From the NCBI GenBank assembly GCA_002306055.1, contig DBRR01000030.1, positions 30,280-94,279 of the forward strand: a DNA stretch of 64,000 bases, in the 5' to 3' direction. Below are positions 54,280 through 63,826 of this stretch, piece by piece. Source of the stretch: Anaerolineaceae bacterium UBA1363. GTDB taxonomy: Bacteria; Chloroflexota; Anaerolineae; Anaerolineales; Anaerolineaceae. The stretch's first letter is position 1; every line of letters begins with the position of its first letter. The notes under the pieces were generated by a model. That model was not told the origin of the DNA and searched no databases. It saw nothing but the letters and a program-made list of their open reading frames with translations. The position numbers were made by a program, and so were the translations under genes.

Positions 54280-54415
54280 GACTCAACGATTGGTATAGGT
54301 TCTGTGACGCCAACCCACCCTACGTCTCAACGATTGGTATAGGTTCTGTGACGCCAACCCACCCTACGACTACGACTCAACAATTGGTATGGGTTCTGTG
54401 ACGCCAACCCACCCT
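54280..54415. repeat. 44-bp tandem repeat array of the REP tail
   Basis: Three further copies of a unit running from GACTCAACGATTGGTATAGG to ACGCCAACCCACCCTAC, the last with a GACTAC insertion. Local amplification of the 3' part of the composite REP. Confidence 0.85.
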
Positions 54416-54551
54416 TCAGCAAAGAAAATGTAGGTATACACAACAAGCCAACCCATACTACACATGTAAAACCATCAAAATGATGCAAGCCACGTCCAAC
54501 AAGCCGGTGGGCTCAGTTATAATTCCCTCATTAATCGAAAAGGAGTCAACC

Positions 54552-56354
54552 ATGACCACACCCCCACGTTGGGATCTTTCCAATCTCTACCTTTCTCTTG
54601 ACGATCCAACACTTACAGCAGACATGGAAGCTGTAAAAAAATCCATCCAGGAAGCAACCCAGGCCTTCGAGACCAAATTTCTGCCTTTGCTTGACCCTGC
54701 CACATCCCTTGAAGCCCTCAACCACGTTTTGAACGGCTACGTGGAAGATGCGAATGCCCTGGAGTTGAAAGCGGGTAAGATTTTCTCTTTTCTGGGAGCA
54801 ATTATTTCTACGGATTCTTTTAACAAAACCGCTGAACAGTTGCACTCGAAAATGGCTATTGCCATGCTTCCGCTGCACGATTTAGATGTGAGAATCAGTG
54901 CCTGGCTCGGAGCACTCGGCGATCGGCTGGATAAGGCGCTGGAGATTCCAGGACCGGCGCATGATCACGCATTCAGGCTGCTGGAAATGGCGAGGGAAAG
55001 CCGTTTCCAAATGTCTGAACCGGAGGAGAGCCTCGCCAACGAGCTGACGCTTTCAGGCGGTAGGGCTTGGGGCGACCTGCAGGGCGTGCTCACTTCCCAG
55101 AAAAGTGTTGATTTTGAACTGGATGGCACGCTGCAAACTTTGCCTCTGCCAGCGCTGATCAACCTTCGTTCTCATCCAGACGCGGGAGTGAGAGAGCGCG
55201 CTTACACGCGGGAGCAGCAGGTGTTTGAAGAATTGAAAGAGCCGCTGGCTGCCTGTTTGAACGGAGTCAAGGGCGAAGTCGTGACGCTGGACCGCAAGCG
55301 CGGTCGTGAGGATTGCCTGCATTCCTCCTTGGTGAAGGCGAGAATTGACCGCGGCACACTTGAAGCGATGCTGGCAGCGATTGATGACGCCCTGCCGATG
55401 TTCCGACGCTACTTCCAGGCGAAGGCTCGCATCCTTGGCTTCGAGAAATTACCCTGGTGGAGCTTGTTTGCCCCGATTGGTGAAGTAAACAAGGAATATT
55501 CGTTTGACGAAGCCCGCGAATTGATCCTGGAGCATTTTGGCAGTTTTTCACCGGAACTGGCTGAATTTGCCAGGGGTGCCTTTGAAAAGCACTGGATCGA
55601 CGCAGAGCAGCGCCCTGGCAAACGAGGTGGAGCATTCTGCATGGGCGTGGATGCTGTGCAGGAAAGCCGCATCATGTCGAATTTCGATGGATCTTTCGAC
55701 CAGGTGATAACCCTGGCGCATGAACTTGGGCACGGTTTCCATAATTACTGTGCTTACAAGGCGGGTAAAACGCCCATGCAAACCAATACGCCCATGACCC
55801 TTGCTGAAACCGCCTCGATTATGTCTGAAACGATTGTTTTCAACGCGCTCCTCAAGACGGTCAGCGATCCGCGTGAGGAGCGGGCGATCCTGGAAACCAC
55901 GATTTCCAGTGACGCACAAACCATCGTCGATATCTACTCACGCTTTATCTTTGAGAAGGCGGTGTTCGAGAGGCGCAAGGAATCAACCATTTCTGCAGAT
56001 GAAATCAACGCTCTGATGCTGGACGCCCAGCGAAGAACTTACGGCGATGGACTGAACCAGGACGTTTTGAACAAGTTTGCCTGGACCTGGAAACCGCATT
56101 ATTACAGTACGCAGTTGTCTTTCTACAATTACCCCTACGCCTTTGGCAGTTTGTTTGCAAAAGGACTCTACAGCGTTTATCGCGAGCGGGGAGAGGCTTT
56201 TGTGGAGGACTATAAAACCCTGCTTACCAACACCGGTGAGGCTCAGGCGGCAGATCTGGCGGCACGGTTTGGGATCGATATCCGCTCAAAGGAGTTCTGG
56301 GAGGCATCGCTGGCGCAGATTGGTGAGCAAATCGAACGTTACATTGCGATCTGA
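54552..56354 (+). CDS. M3B family oligoendopeptidase F (PepF)
   Basis: 600 aa from ATG 54552, after AAAAGGAG; an in-frame start 72 bases earlier would add repeat-derived residues. All-helical metallopeptidase with zinc site H390-E-L-G-H394 (LAHELGHGFHNY) and a downstream Glu (TLAETASIMSE). Degrades oligopeptides in the cytoplasm. Confidence 0.94.
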   Translation: MTTPPRWDLSNLYLSLDDPTLTADMEAVKKSIQEATQAFETKFLPLLDPATSLEALNHVLNGYVEDANALELKAGKIFSFLGAIISTDSFNKTAEQLHSKMAIAMLPLHDLDVRISAWLGALGDRLDKALEIPGPAHDHAFRLLEMARESRFQMSEPEESLANELTLSGGRAWGDLQGVLTSQKSVDFELDGTLQTLPLPALINLRSHPDAGVRERAYTREQQVFEELKEPLAACLNGVKGEVVTLDRKRGREDCLHSSLVKARIDRGTLEAMLAAIDDALPMFRRYFQAKARILGFEKLPWWSLFAPIGEVNKEYSFDEARELILEHFGSFSPELAEFARGAFEKHWIDAEQRPGKRGGAFCMGVDAVQESRIMSNFDGSFDQVITLAHELGHGFHNYCAYKAGKTPMQTNTPMTLAETASIMSETIVFNALLKTVSDPREERAILETTISSDAQTIVDIYSRFIFEKAVFERRKESTISADEINALMLDAQRRTYGDGLNQDVLNKFAWTWKPHYYSTQLSFYNYPYAFGSLFAKGLYSVYRERGEAFVEDYKTLLTNTGEAQAADLAARFGIDIRSKEFWEASLAQIGEQIERYIAI

Positions 56355-56369
56355 TGTTTTGACGCATAC

Positions 56370-56402
56370 AACGGAGGAATGGCAAACAGCCATTCCTCCG
56401 TT
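56370..56402. terminator. Hairpin after pepF
   Basis: A perfect 14-bp stem, AACGGAGGAATGGC / GCCATTCCTCCGTT, five-base loop, no T tract. Sixteen bases after the stop. May terminate or protect the message. Confidence 0.65.
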
Positions 56403-56461
56403 CGATCATCTTAATGAACATCGACGGTGAATTTACTATAGAAGAATTCAGGTAACCATCC

Positions 56462-57808
56462 ATGACTGAAACAGACCTGCAAGCCGATATAGCTCAACAA
56501 GATGAACCACCACTTGGCAAGGGATGGCTGCGTAACTACCTGCCGATGGGGATCGGGCAGATTGTGTCTTTGGTGGGCAGCGCCTTGGTCCAGTTTGCCC
56601 TGGTATGGTATGTGACCAAGCAAACCGGTTCTGCCACGGTTCTTGCTACTGCCACCACAGCGGCACTGGTTCCCAACATCCTGCTTGGTCCTTTTGTGGG
56701 CGCGTTGGTGGACCGCTGGAATCGCAAGCTGGTAATGATCATCGCCGATTTTGTTGTGGCACTGGCTACCGTTGTGCTGGCAGTTCTTTTTTCCACCGGT
56801 GCGATCCAAATCTGGCACATCATCGCAATTTTGCTGACGCGTTCAGCAGCAGGCGTGTTCCAAGGGCCTGCGCGCACCGCAGCCACCACGCTGATGGTGC
56901 CGAAAGAACACCTGAGCCGGCTGGGAGGGGTGAACCAGGCTGTCGATGGAATGATTAACGTTTTTTCGCCGGCATTGGGTGCTTTGCTGTTGGAACTACT
57001 GCCCATGCAGGGTGTGCTGGCGGTAGACATTGCCACCGCAGCGATCGCTATCAGCCTGATGATCTTCTTAGTCAAAGTCCCGCAGCCCAAAGCCACACCA
57101 AAATCGACCAAAGTCACTCCCAAATCGTTAATGACGGATGTGCGTGAGGCGGCACATTATATTGTCACATGGCCTGGGTTGTTGCTGTTGATCCTGATGG
57201 CAAGTTTACTCAATATGTTCCTGGCGCCGGGAGGCAACCTTCTGCCGCTGCACGTCACCAGCTTCTTTGGCAAGGGAGTTCAGGAGTTGGCATGGCTGCA
57301 AGTGGCGACGGGCGCTGGTGGTATCGTTGGCGGATTGGTGTTGGGAGTTTGGGGCGGTTTTAAACGCAGGGTGTGGACAGTGCTGATGGGAATAATTGGA
57401 ATTGGGGTTGGTATGCTTACCTTTGGCTTGATCCCGGCAAACCGCTACGCGTGGTCGCTGGTGGGTATGGGGACGGTAGGATTGATGGCATCCTTGGCTA
57501 ATGGCTCATTGGGTCCACTATTACAGACAAAGGTACCACCAGAGGTGCAGGGGCGGGTCTTTATGCTGCTTTCCAGTTTGACTCTCGCGATGATGCCGAT
57601 CGGCTTGTTCCTTTCAGCGCCGATTGCGGATCACTTTGGCACACAGGTTAGTTATATCGTTGGTGGTTCAGCTTGCCTGATCATTGGTTTTTTTGGGCTG
57701 ATGGATAAACGCGTCAACACGCTGGACCTCCAAAAAGAAGGTGGAGTAATAGTGAAAGAGGGCGAATTGGAGGCAAAGAGCCCGATAAAACCTGAGTTCC
57801 CTCTATAG
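56462..57808 (+). CDS. Major facilitator superfamily transporter
   Basis: 448 aa, about 12 membrane helices. The loop 2-3 signature GALVDRWNRKLVMI and a helix-10 region typical of the enterobactin/macrolide exporter (MFS_3-like, EntS) group are present. Substrate cannot be assigned; an efflux role is likely. Stands alone. Confidence 0.88.
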   Translation: MTETDLQADIAQQDEPPLGKGWLRNYLPMGIGQIVSLVGSALVQFALVWYVTKQTGSATVLATATTAALVPNILLGPFVGALVDRWNRKLVMIIADFVVALATVVLAVLFSTGAIQIWHIIAILLTRSAAGVFQGPARTAATTLMVPKEHLSRLGGVNQAVDGMINVFSPALGALLLELLPMQGVLAVDIATAAIAISLMIFLVKVPQPKATPKSTKVTPKSLMTDVREAAHYIVTWPGLLLLILMASLLNMFLAPGGNLLPLHVTSFFGKGVQELAWLQVATGAGGIVGGLVLGVWGGFKRRVWTVLMGIIGIGVGMLTFGLIPANRYAWSLVGMGTVGLMASLANGSLGPLLQTKVPPEVQGRVFMLLSSLTLAMMPIGLFLSAPIADHFGTQVSYIVGGSACLIIGFFGLMDKRVNTLDLQKEGGVIVKEGELEAKSPIKPEFPL

Positions 57809-58356
57809 TGCTGGATGAGCCCTCACTGCGAACCCCGGTTCTGATAAAGGTGCTAACCTATCAGTAAGGAAGGGGCGTGGCAGTCCGCATTGTCTCAAAG
57901 AGCTGGGTTCAGAGATGTAGAACAGTTACAACTGCAGTCTTTGTATCCCGAACAATTTATTCTTGTCATCCTGAGAAATGACGAAGGATCTTGTTGGTCG
58001 TAGAAAATGAATATTTATTTGTATGATGTAGGGTTGAGGCCTGCCTCAACCAGGAACGGCATTTCTATCAACCATGTGGAACAGGCAGGCCTGTTTCCTA
58101 CGACCAGTTCTCTGCAACCTGTTCCCTGCAATCCCGGGTGCGGAAGGAGATTTTTTCAACCCTGTATACTCTTGATATTGAACATGGTTACTGCGAGCCC
58201 CGATTCTAACAAGGCATCTAATCTACAGTCTTGTGAGGGGCGCGGCAGTCTGCAGTTTTGATCGTCTACAAAGATAAAAAGAGATCGCCATACCCTGCTT
58301 CGCGGTCACAGGCGCAAAAAAGAAGCTCGGGATGACGAGTTCCCCCTTCATTTTCC
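57809..58356. repeat. Intergenic cluster of dispersed repeats
   Basis: No gene recognised. Contains a direct repeat of ~72 bp (CTGCGAACCCCGGTTCTGAT... at 57825-57897 and CTGCGAGCCCCGATTCTAAC... at 58188-58258), a GTCATCCTGAGAAATGACGA unit near 57965, and inverted GGAACAGGC-type palindromes around 58027-58108. Also a CCCTGCTTCGCGG motif at 58294 that recurs in the 63-kb array. Confidence 0.6.
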
Positions 58357-59064
58357 TCACAGAGGTGTTGAGGTGAGATAGGTAGCCAGTTCGCTTGTGC
58401 TCACGAGAATTTCTTGGGTGCCTGCCCGACGTAATTCTTTTTCAAGCCCAAAACCGCATAAAACTGAGAGTGACTGCGCCCCGGCGGCTTTCGCGGCGCG
58501 GATATCTGTGACCGTGTCGCCGATCATCAGGCAATTTTCAATTGGGACCGCAAGCTTCTCAGCGGCAAAGAGGAGTGGATCGGGGAAAGGCTTGGTACGT
58601 GCGCAGGTCTGGGAGGTCACAACCACCGGGAAGTATTCTTCAAGTTGATTGAGGCGCAGAAAATGGCGGGTTGTGACTTCATTCCGGGCAGATACGATCG
58701 CGAGAGGATAACGCCCACTGAGGACTTTGAGCATGGGCTCGACGCCAGCAATGGCAGGAAAATTTTCCAACTCTGCTTCTTTTTGGTTTGCCTGTCTGTC
58801 CAGGAAAGCAGACAGCAGCGGATCCAGGTTCAGACGGTCTGCCATCAGGAGCAGCCAGTTTACGGGAGTTTCGGCAAAATGCACGAACGAGCGCGCCAGA
58901 CGATGAGCCGATCCTGGCTTGAACATGCTGTCAATAAAGTTTATTTTTCTGGCAAAACGATTGACCATGTGGTCATCGCTGTCGGATAGAGTGCCATCCA
59001 CATCAAATAACAGCGCGCGAATACGTGCCCGATCGAGCGGGAGCGTAGTTTTTTGTGAGGTCAT
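58357..59064 (-). CDS. HAD-family hydrolase (phosphoglycolate-phosphatase-like)
   Basis: 235 aa. HAD motif I LLFDVDGTLSDSDD, motif II VSARNE, motif III Lys in RTKPFPDP, motif IV GDTVTDIRAAKAAGA. Thirty bases downstream of the M20 peptidase gene on the same strand, so probably an operon. Substrate not assignable. Confidence 0.88.
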   Translation of the reverse strand: MTSQKTTLPLDRARIRALLFDVDGTLSDSDDHMVNRFARKINFIDSMFKPGSAHRLARSFVHFAETPVNWLLLMADRLNLDPLLSAFLDRQANQKEAELENFPAIAGVEPMLKVLSGRYPLAIVSARNEVTTRHFLRLNQLEEYFPVVVTSQTCARTKPFPDPLLFAAEKLAVPIENCLMIGDTVTDIRAAKAAGAQSLSVLCGFGLEKELRRAGTQEILVSTSELATYLTSTPL

Positions 59065-59094
59065 GTGGCTTTTTATCCGTTTTCGGATGTTAGG

Positions 59095-60798
59095 TCAGTC
59101 TTCCGGATCAGACTCGGCAAGCGGTTTGGCAGCCAAAGGCTCATCATCTTCTGGCAGGGGTTCCAATTCGGGCAACTCATTATCATCCAACTTAGCCTGG
59201 TCGAGCGGTTTGGTTGGCAGCGGTTCCTGCATGCTTCGAATGGGGACTTCCTGGGCTGCCTCATCTTCTTCATAAAAATCACCGTCCTCATCCGATAAAC
59301 TTTCAAAATCCAGCTCGCTGGCGTTACGGATGAGAGCCTGCATAAAGCTCACCATGCGGGCGGCATTCTCGAGGGAGAGGCGTTCGTTCACACCATGAAC
59401 TGTTTCCTGGTCCTCATGGCTGAGTACCATGGGCGAGAAACGAAAGATGTAGTTGGAGAGACTGGCATAATGCCGTGAATCGGTTGCTCCATTCATCATG
59501 TAGGGTGCGACGAGCGCCTGGGGGTAGGCAGAATGTGCCAGGCGGGAGAGCAGCCGGAATTGGGGAGAGTCAATGTTCGAAATCTCGGTTGGTTCCCAGG
59601 TGTGATCGCCCTCCAGGGTGTCGCCATGTTGGGGAAGCACTTCGAGTGTTTCGTCTGCCACCAGGTCAAAGATGCGTTCGTAAGTTTCGCGAACAGTCTC
59701 ACCCGGGAATATACGCAGGTTGATCACCCCTTCAGCCGTGGCGGGCAGGACGTTTTCAGCAGTGCCAGCGCGGAGCAGGGTGGGGGCGATGGTTGTGCGG
59801 GTATTGGCATTGGTGATCGGGTTTGCGCGCATTTTACGCTTTACAGTACTGCCAAACAGCCAGGTGTTGGCGAGCATCATCCGGTCCAGGAAGGGTATTT
59901 CATTGCCAACAAAACTCATCATGAACTCAACCATCTCCAAATGTTGAGGGAAGGGGTTGTTTTCAAGGGTGGCGATCGCAAGGCTGAGGGCGCCAATAGC
60001 GGTCTCTGTGGGAGGGACAGAGGCATGACCCGCCTTGGTGGTGGCTTTGAGTTTAAGCGAGAGATGCCCTTTTTCGGTCACGCCGATCATCGCGACTGGG
60101 CGCTCAACCCCAGGCAGGGTGCCCCGGGAAATTGCGCCGCCTTCGTCCAGCAAGAGTGCCAGCCTAACCCCACGAGCTTCAAGAACACTGGCAAGTTCGG
60201 CTGCGCCACGTGAACCACTGCATTCTTCGTCATGCCCAAAGAGAAGGTAAACCGTGCGGCGGGGCTCAAAACCCTCACGGATCAGGTTGTTGACGGCTTC
60301 CATGATGCTGATGAGCACGCCCTTACAGTCCAGCGCGCCGCGTCCCCAGACGTAACCATCGGCAACCTCACCAGCAAAAGGCGGATAAGACCAGCCGGAA
60401 TCGGAGGCTTCGTTTGCCGGTACCACGTCCTGGTGGGCGGCGAGGGCGATCGCATTCAGGTCGGGGTCGGAGCCCTGCCAGGTATAGAGCAGCGCGCCAT
60501 CATTGATTACCTCGCGCGTAAGGTGGTCTTCCACCTGGGGATAGAGCACCTGCAGCAGATTGCGCAGCCCTTCGAATGGCAAGGGATCCACCTTGGTGGG
60601 GTCTGCGTTGCTAATCGTTTTCATTTGGATTGCCAGGCCGATGTGCCTGGCAACTTCTTCGCCGTCAACCTCCTCCAACGGAATGGGATGTTCCTCAGGG
60701 AGTTGGATGGCAAAATGACTGGTGCGGTAGAGAACCACACCAACGATGACCAGGATAATACCCGCCAGGGCAATCAGAATGAATGTAATTGGATCCAT
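59095..60798 (-). CDS. M20 family metallopeptidase with N-terminal membrane anchor and acidic tail
   Basis: 567 aa from ATG 60798, after GGAGGA. Residues 4-28 form a membrane helix (ITFILIALAGIILVIVGVVL). Catalytic segments: AHQDVVPAN, WGRGALDCKG and GHDEECSGSRG, as in PM20D1/carboxypeptidase S-type enzymes. The last ~75 residues are a highly acidic, Pro-rich, probably disordered tail (ESLSDEDGDFYEEDEAAQE). Cleaves peptides or N-acyl amino acids; substrate unknown. Confidence 0.92.
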   Translation of the reverse strand: MDPITFILIALAGIILVIVGVVLYRTSHFAIQLPEEHPIPLEEVDGEEVARHIGLAIQMKTISNADPTKVDPLPFEGLRNLLQVLYPQVEDHLTREVINDGALLYTWQGSDPDLNAIALAAHQDVVPANEASDSGWSYPPFAGEVADGYVWGRGALDCKGVLISIMEAVNNLIREGFEPRRTVYLLFGHDEECSGSRGAAELASVLEARGVRLALLLDEGGAISRGTLPGVERPVAMIGVTEKGHLSLKLKATTKAGHASVPPTETAIGALSLAIATLENNPFPQHLEMVEFMMSFVGNEIPFLDRMMLANTWLFGSTVKRKMRANPITNANTRTTIAPTLLRAGTAENVLPATAEGVINLRIFPGETVRETYERIFDLVADETLEVLPQHGDTLEGDHTWEPTEISNIDSPQFRLLSRLAHSAYPQALVAPYMMNGATDSRHYASLSNYIFRFSPMVLSHEDQETVHGVNERLSLENAARMVSFMQALIRNASELDFESLSDEDGDFYEEDEAAQEVPIRSMQEPLPTKPLDQAKLDDNELPELEPLPEDDEPLAAKPLAESDPED

Positions 60799-60952
60799 AG
60801 TATTCCTCCAGAACGTTGGAAACGTGCTGCTTTTGGTCAATTGTAACGGATAATAGCGTTGGTGAGAAATCAAGGAGAGGTTGTCTTTTGCCCACATCTA
60901 CATAAAATCTAAATGATATTTTGTTATATTTCTACCCTATAATTGAGGTGAG

Positions 60953-61645
60953 ATGACAGAAACTATCCTTGTTGTGGATGACCAATCCAATGTTCGAACC
61001 CTGTTGAAAGATTACCTGACCAGCCAGGGTTACCGCGTGGTTACGGCAAACGACGGGCAGGAAGCGCTGTTTGTCGCGCGCCACGAGCACCCAAATCTTG
61101 TGCTGCTGGATATCATGATGCCGAAAATGGATGGCTACCAGTTTCTGAGTGCTTTCCGGCGGGAAAACCAGGTGCCTGTGATCGTGCTGAGCGCCAAAGA
61201 AGAAGAAACCGATACAGTACTCGGTTTGGAATTGGGGGCAGACGATTACGTGATCAAGCCTTTTCGAATGCGGGAGCTTTTGGCAAGGATCAGGGCGGCA
61301 CTACGACGGATGGAGACGCCTGTTGAGCCTGCGAGCCTTTTGCGGGTGGGGGACCTGGTGATGGACAGGGCTGCGCATAGTGTTAAGGTTGGGGAAAAGG
61401 AGGCCAACCTGACCGCGCTTGAGTTTGATCTGCTTGAGGTATTGATGGCAACACCGGGTAGGGTTTTCTCGCGCACGGAGCTGGTGGATCGCTTGTACGA
61501 GAGTGGTTTCACCGGTCTGGAGAGTACACTGAATGTCCATATCCGAAATTTGCGTTTGAAAATCGAACCTGACCCAGCCACGCCGCGCTACCTGGAAACG
61601 GTTTTTGGTGTCGGTTATCGCATGAATAACCAGGAGCGACCTTGA
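60953..61645 (+). CDS. OmpR-family response regulator
   Basis: 230 aa. Receiver domain with Asp9-Asp10, phosphoacceptor Asp53 (LLDIMMP) and Lys in VIKPF, followed by a winged helix (SRTELVDRLYESGFTGLESTLNVHI). Pairs with the downstream kinase, which overlaps it by four bases. Divergent from the M20 gene. Confidence 0.96.
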   Translation: MTETILVVDDQSNVRTLLKDYLTSQGYRVVTANDGQEALFVARHEHPNLVLLDIMMPKMDGYQFLSAFRRENQVPVIVLSAKEEETDTVLGLELGADDYVIKPFRMRELLARIRAALRRMETPVEPASLLRVGDLVMDRAAHSVKVGEKEANLTALEFDLLEVLMATPGRVFSRTELVDRLYESGFTGLESTLNVHIRNLRLKIEPDPATPRYLETVFGVGYRMNNQERP

Positions 61646-63036
61646 AAACATCGATCACTCTCAAACTGGCGTTGGCTTTCATTGGCGTATCCCTGCTGAC
61701 AGGTCTGGCATTGACCTTCTTTTTTCGCTCACTGATTTCGGAGAATTTCCAGCGGTATGTGCTCGATCAGCAATCGCAAACCAAACTCGCATTGGTTGAG
61801 GCGTTTTATGCCCAAAATGGCAGTTGGGATGGCGTGGATGAAATCCTGTCTTCAGCGGCTGGCGTGATGGCGGGGCATGGATCCGGACGCGGGCCGGGAG
61901 GCAATCAGACTCAGCAAGGTGTGCAGGCTGGACCGCGCACCTTCGGTTTGGCAGATGCGGAGGGTATCGTCGTGGTTGGATTGGAGGATCTCTATCCAAC
62001 CGGCAGCCAGTTGACACAGCAGCAATTGGAGGCTGGGGTGCCAATTCTCTTTAAGGGTGAGCGAGTGGGCACTTTGTTGAGTTCACGCTCGATCAGCTAC
62101 TCCGCCTTGGAGCAAAATTTCCTGGATCAGGTCAACCGAGGCTTACTTTGGACGCTGCTGGCTGCGGTGTTAGTGGTCTCGCTATTCAGCTTGTTGGTAT
62201 CTGGAAATTTCACTCGGCCGATCAAAGCACTGACAGCCGCTTCACGCAACCTGGCAGAGGGCAAACGCACACAATTAGTGGAAGTGAATTCAAGCGATGA
62301 GCTTGGTGAACTTGGCAAGTCCTTCAATCGCATGAGCCTCGAAATAGAAAATGCTGAGCGACTGCGTAAGCAAATGACGGCCGACATCGCGCATGATTTG
62401 CGCACGCCGCTGACGGTCATTGGGGGTTATGTGGAAGCTGCCAGAGAAGGCGCTCTGGAACTGACACCCGCGAGGCTGGACGTGCTCGGCCTTGAAATAA
62501 CCCGCCTAAACCGCCTGGTGAGCGACTTGCGTACCTTGTCGCAGTCCGACAGCGGCGAGCTGCTGATCAGCCGTGAAGCGGTGGAGCCGGCGAGTTTGCT
62601 AAACAAGGTCAGCGAGGTTTTTCGCCTGCAGGCTGAGCAGAAGGGAATTGGTTTGGCTGTCAAGGTGGATGAAGGGTTGCCCGCACTTTTGGGCGATGAG
62701 GGGCGGTTAATGCAGGTTTTGGAAAACCTGGTTGCCAACGCGATCAGGCACACCCCGGCTGGTGGGCAAATCGCTTTGGGGGTTTCAGAGGTAAAAGAAA
62801 ACCACGCATTGTTATTCACGGTCACGGATAACGGCGAAGGCATTCCCGCGGAGGAACTGCCGTTGATTTTTGAGCGGTTTCATCGTGTGGATAAAAGCCG
62901 GCACGCCGACAGTAATCAGAGCGGGTTGGGGTTGGCGATTGCGCGCGCGATAGTGGAAGCACATGGCGGCAAAATCTGGGTCGAGTCAACGGCAGGTGTC
63001 GGTACTACCATCAGTTTCGAACTCCCGTTAATTTAA
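61642..63036 (+). CDS. Sensor histidine kinase
   Basis: 464 aa with a TTG start overlapping the regulator's stop. N-terminal membrane helix, an extracytoplasmic domain (~35-165) with a Gly/Gln-rich loop, second helix, HAMP domain (SGNFTRPIKALTAASRNLA), dimerisation/phosphorylation His251 (IAHDLRTPLTVIGGYVEA), and the ATPase with N, G1 (TDNGEGIP), F and G2 (HADSNQSGLGLAIAR) boxes. The signal is unknown. Confidence 0.95.
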   Translation: MKTSITLKLALAFIGVSLLTGLALTFFFRSLISENFQRYVLDQQSQTKLALVEAFYAQNGSWDGVDEILSSAAGVMAGHGSGRGPGGNQTQQGVQAGPRTFGLADAEGIVVVGLEDLYPTGSQLTQQQLEAGVPILFKGERVGTLLSSRSISYSALEQNFLDQVNRGLLWTLLAAVLVVSLFSLLVSGNFTRPIKALTAASRNLAEGKRTQLVEVNSSDELGELGKSFNRMSLEIENAERLRKQMTADIAHDLRTPLTVIGGYVEAAREGALELTPARLDVLGLEITRLNRLVSDLRTLSQSDSGELLISREAVEPASLLNKVSEVFRLQAEQKGIGLAVKVDEGLPALLGDEGRLMQVLENLVANAIRHTPAGGQIALGVSEVKENHALLFTVTDNGEGIPAEELPLIFERFHRVDKSRHADSNQSGLGLAIARAIVEAHGGKIWVESTAGVGTTISFELPLI

Positions 63037-63826
63037 GAAGATAGAATAAGGGTTCTTCGTACGGTGGGGGTTCACTCCCACCGCAATTAAACGAATATGC
63101 CAACGCTCGGAAATATGTCATGCAGCGGATGGACTGAAGCCCATCCATACAGTGGGGGTCATGATGCTGGAATTAAAGCGAGCAATACTTGCTCCGACCG
63201 ATGGGGATTCACTCCCACCGCCAACGCTCGGAAGTATGCCATGCAGCGGATGGACTAAATGCCCATCCATACGGTGGGGGTTTGCTCCCACCGCCAACGC
63301 TCGGAAGTAGGCTATGCAGCGGATGGACTAAATGCCCATCCATACGGTGGCGGTTTGCTCCCACCGCCAACGCCCGGAAGTATGCCATGCAGCGGATGGA
63401 TTAAAGCCCATCCGTACAAAGGACTCGCTCCCACCGCCAAAGCACGGATTGTATGACATGCAGCAAATGGACTAATACCCTGCTTCGCGGGCACGCGAGC
63501 CCACCGCCAAGGCTCGGAAGTATGCCATGCAGCGAATGGATTAATACCCTGCTTCGCGGGCACGTGAGCCCATCCGACCGGTGGGGGTCAAGTTGCAGGG
63601 AGCAAAGCGAGCAGTGCTTGCCCAACCGCTCGTGGGTAATAAACCAGGTAATCTTTTTAAAAAGCTGTTTCCCCACACATTCCACTTTTTCCACTGACCT
63701 TTAATATCTGTGCTTTGTTTTTTCTTGCTGGGAAAAAATTGTCGCCTTTTCCGGATCAATAGTAAATTGCCATTTTATCTTTAAAAAAGCAATCCTTGGA
63801 TCCCAACTTTGCACCGCACCCCCCTC
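63037..63826. other. Gene-free stretch with tandem repeat array
   Basis: No coding sequence recognised. Most of it is the 70-73-bp tandem array (63053-63595). Beyond 63640 it is AT-rich spacer, possibly decayed coding sequence leading into the oxidase remnant. Confidence 0.6.
63053..63595. repeat. Tandem repeat array, ~70-73-bp units
   Basis: About seven degenerate units. The recurring CAACGCTCGG-type anchor lies at 63101, 63222, 63295, 63368, 63438 and 63508, spaced 73, 73, 70 and 70 bases after a longer first gap. Each unit holds hairpins: GGATGGACTAAATGCCCATCC-like and CGGTGGGGG/CTCCCACCG, with TATGCCATGCAGCGGATGGA between. The later units swap one hairpin for CCCTGCTTCGCGG. No unique spacers, so not a CRISPR array. 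Confidence 0.85.

Larger units (their letters stand above)
54025..54551. other. Repeat-filled gap between RAYT gene and pepF
   Basis: Filled by the right-hand composite unit (54107-54279) and a 44-bp tandem array (54280-54415). Open frames crossing it (for example 54010-54342) are repeat sequence without ribosome binding site. Confidence 0.7.

Noticed and set aside
54010..54342. 110-codon open frame in the RAYT right flank
   Set aside because: It consists of the REP composite unit and tandem repeats; no ribosome binding site.
53252..54415. Possible CRISPR array in the RAYT region
   Set aside because: Repeats are palindromic REP units beside a Y1 transposase; no spacer pattern.
63053..63595. 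Possible CRISPR array
   Set aside because: Whole units are similar, with no short constant repeats and unique spacers; no cas genes nearby.
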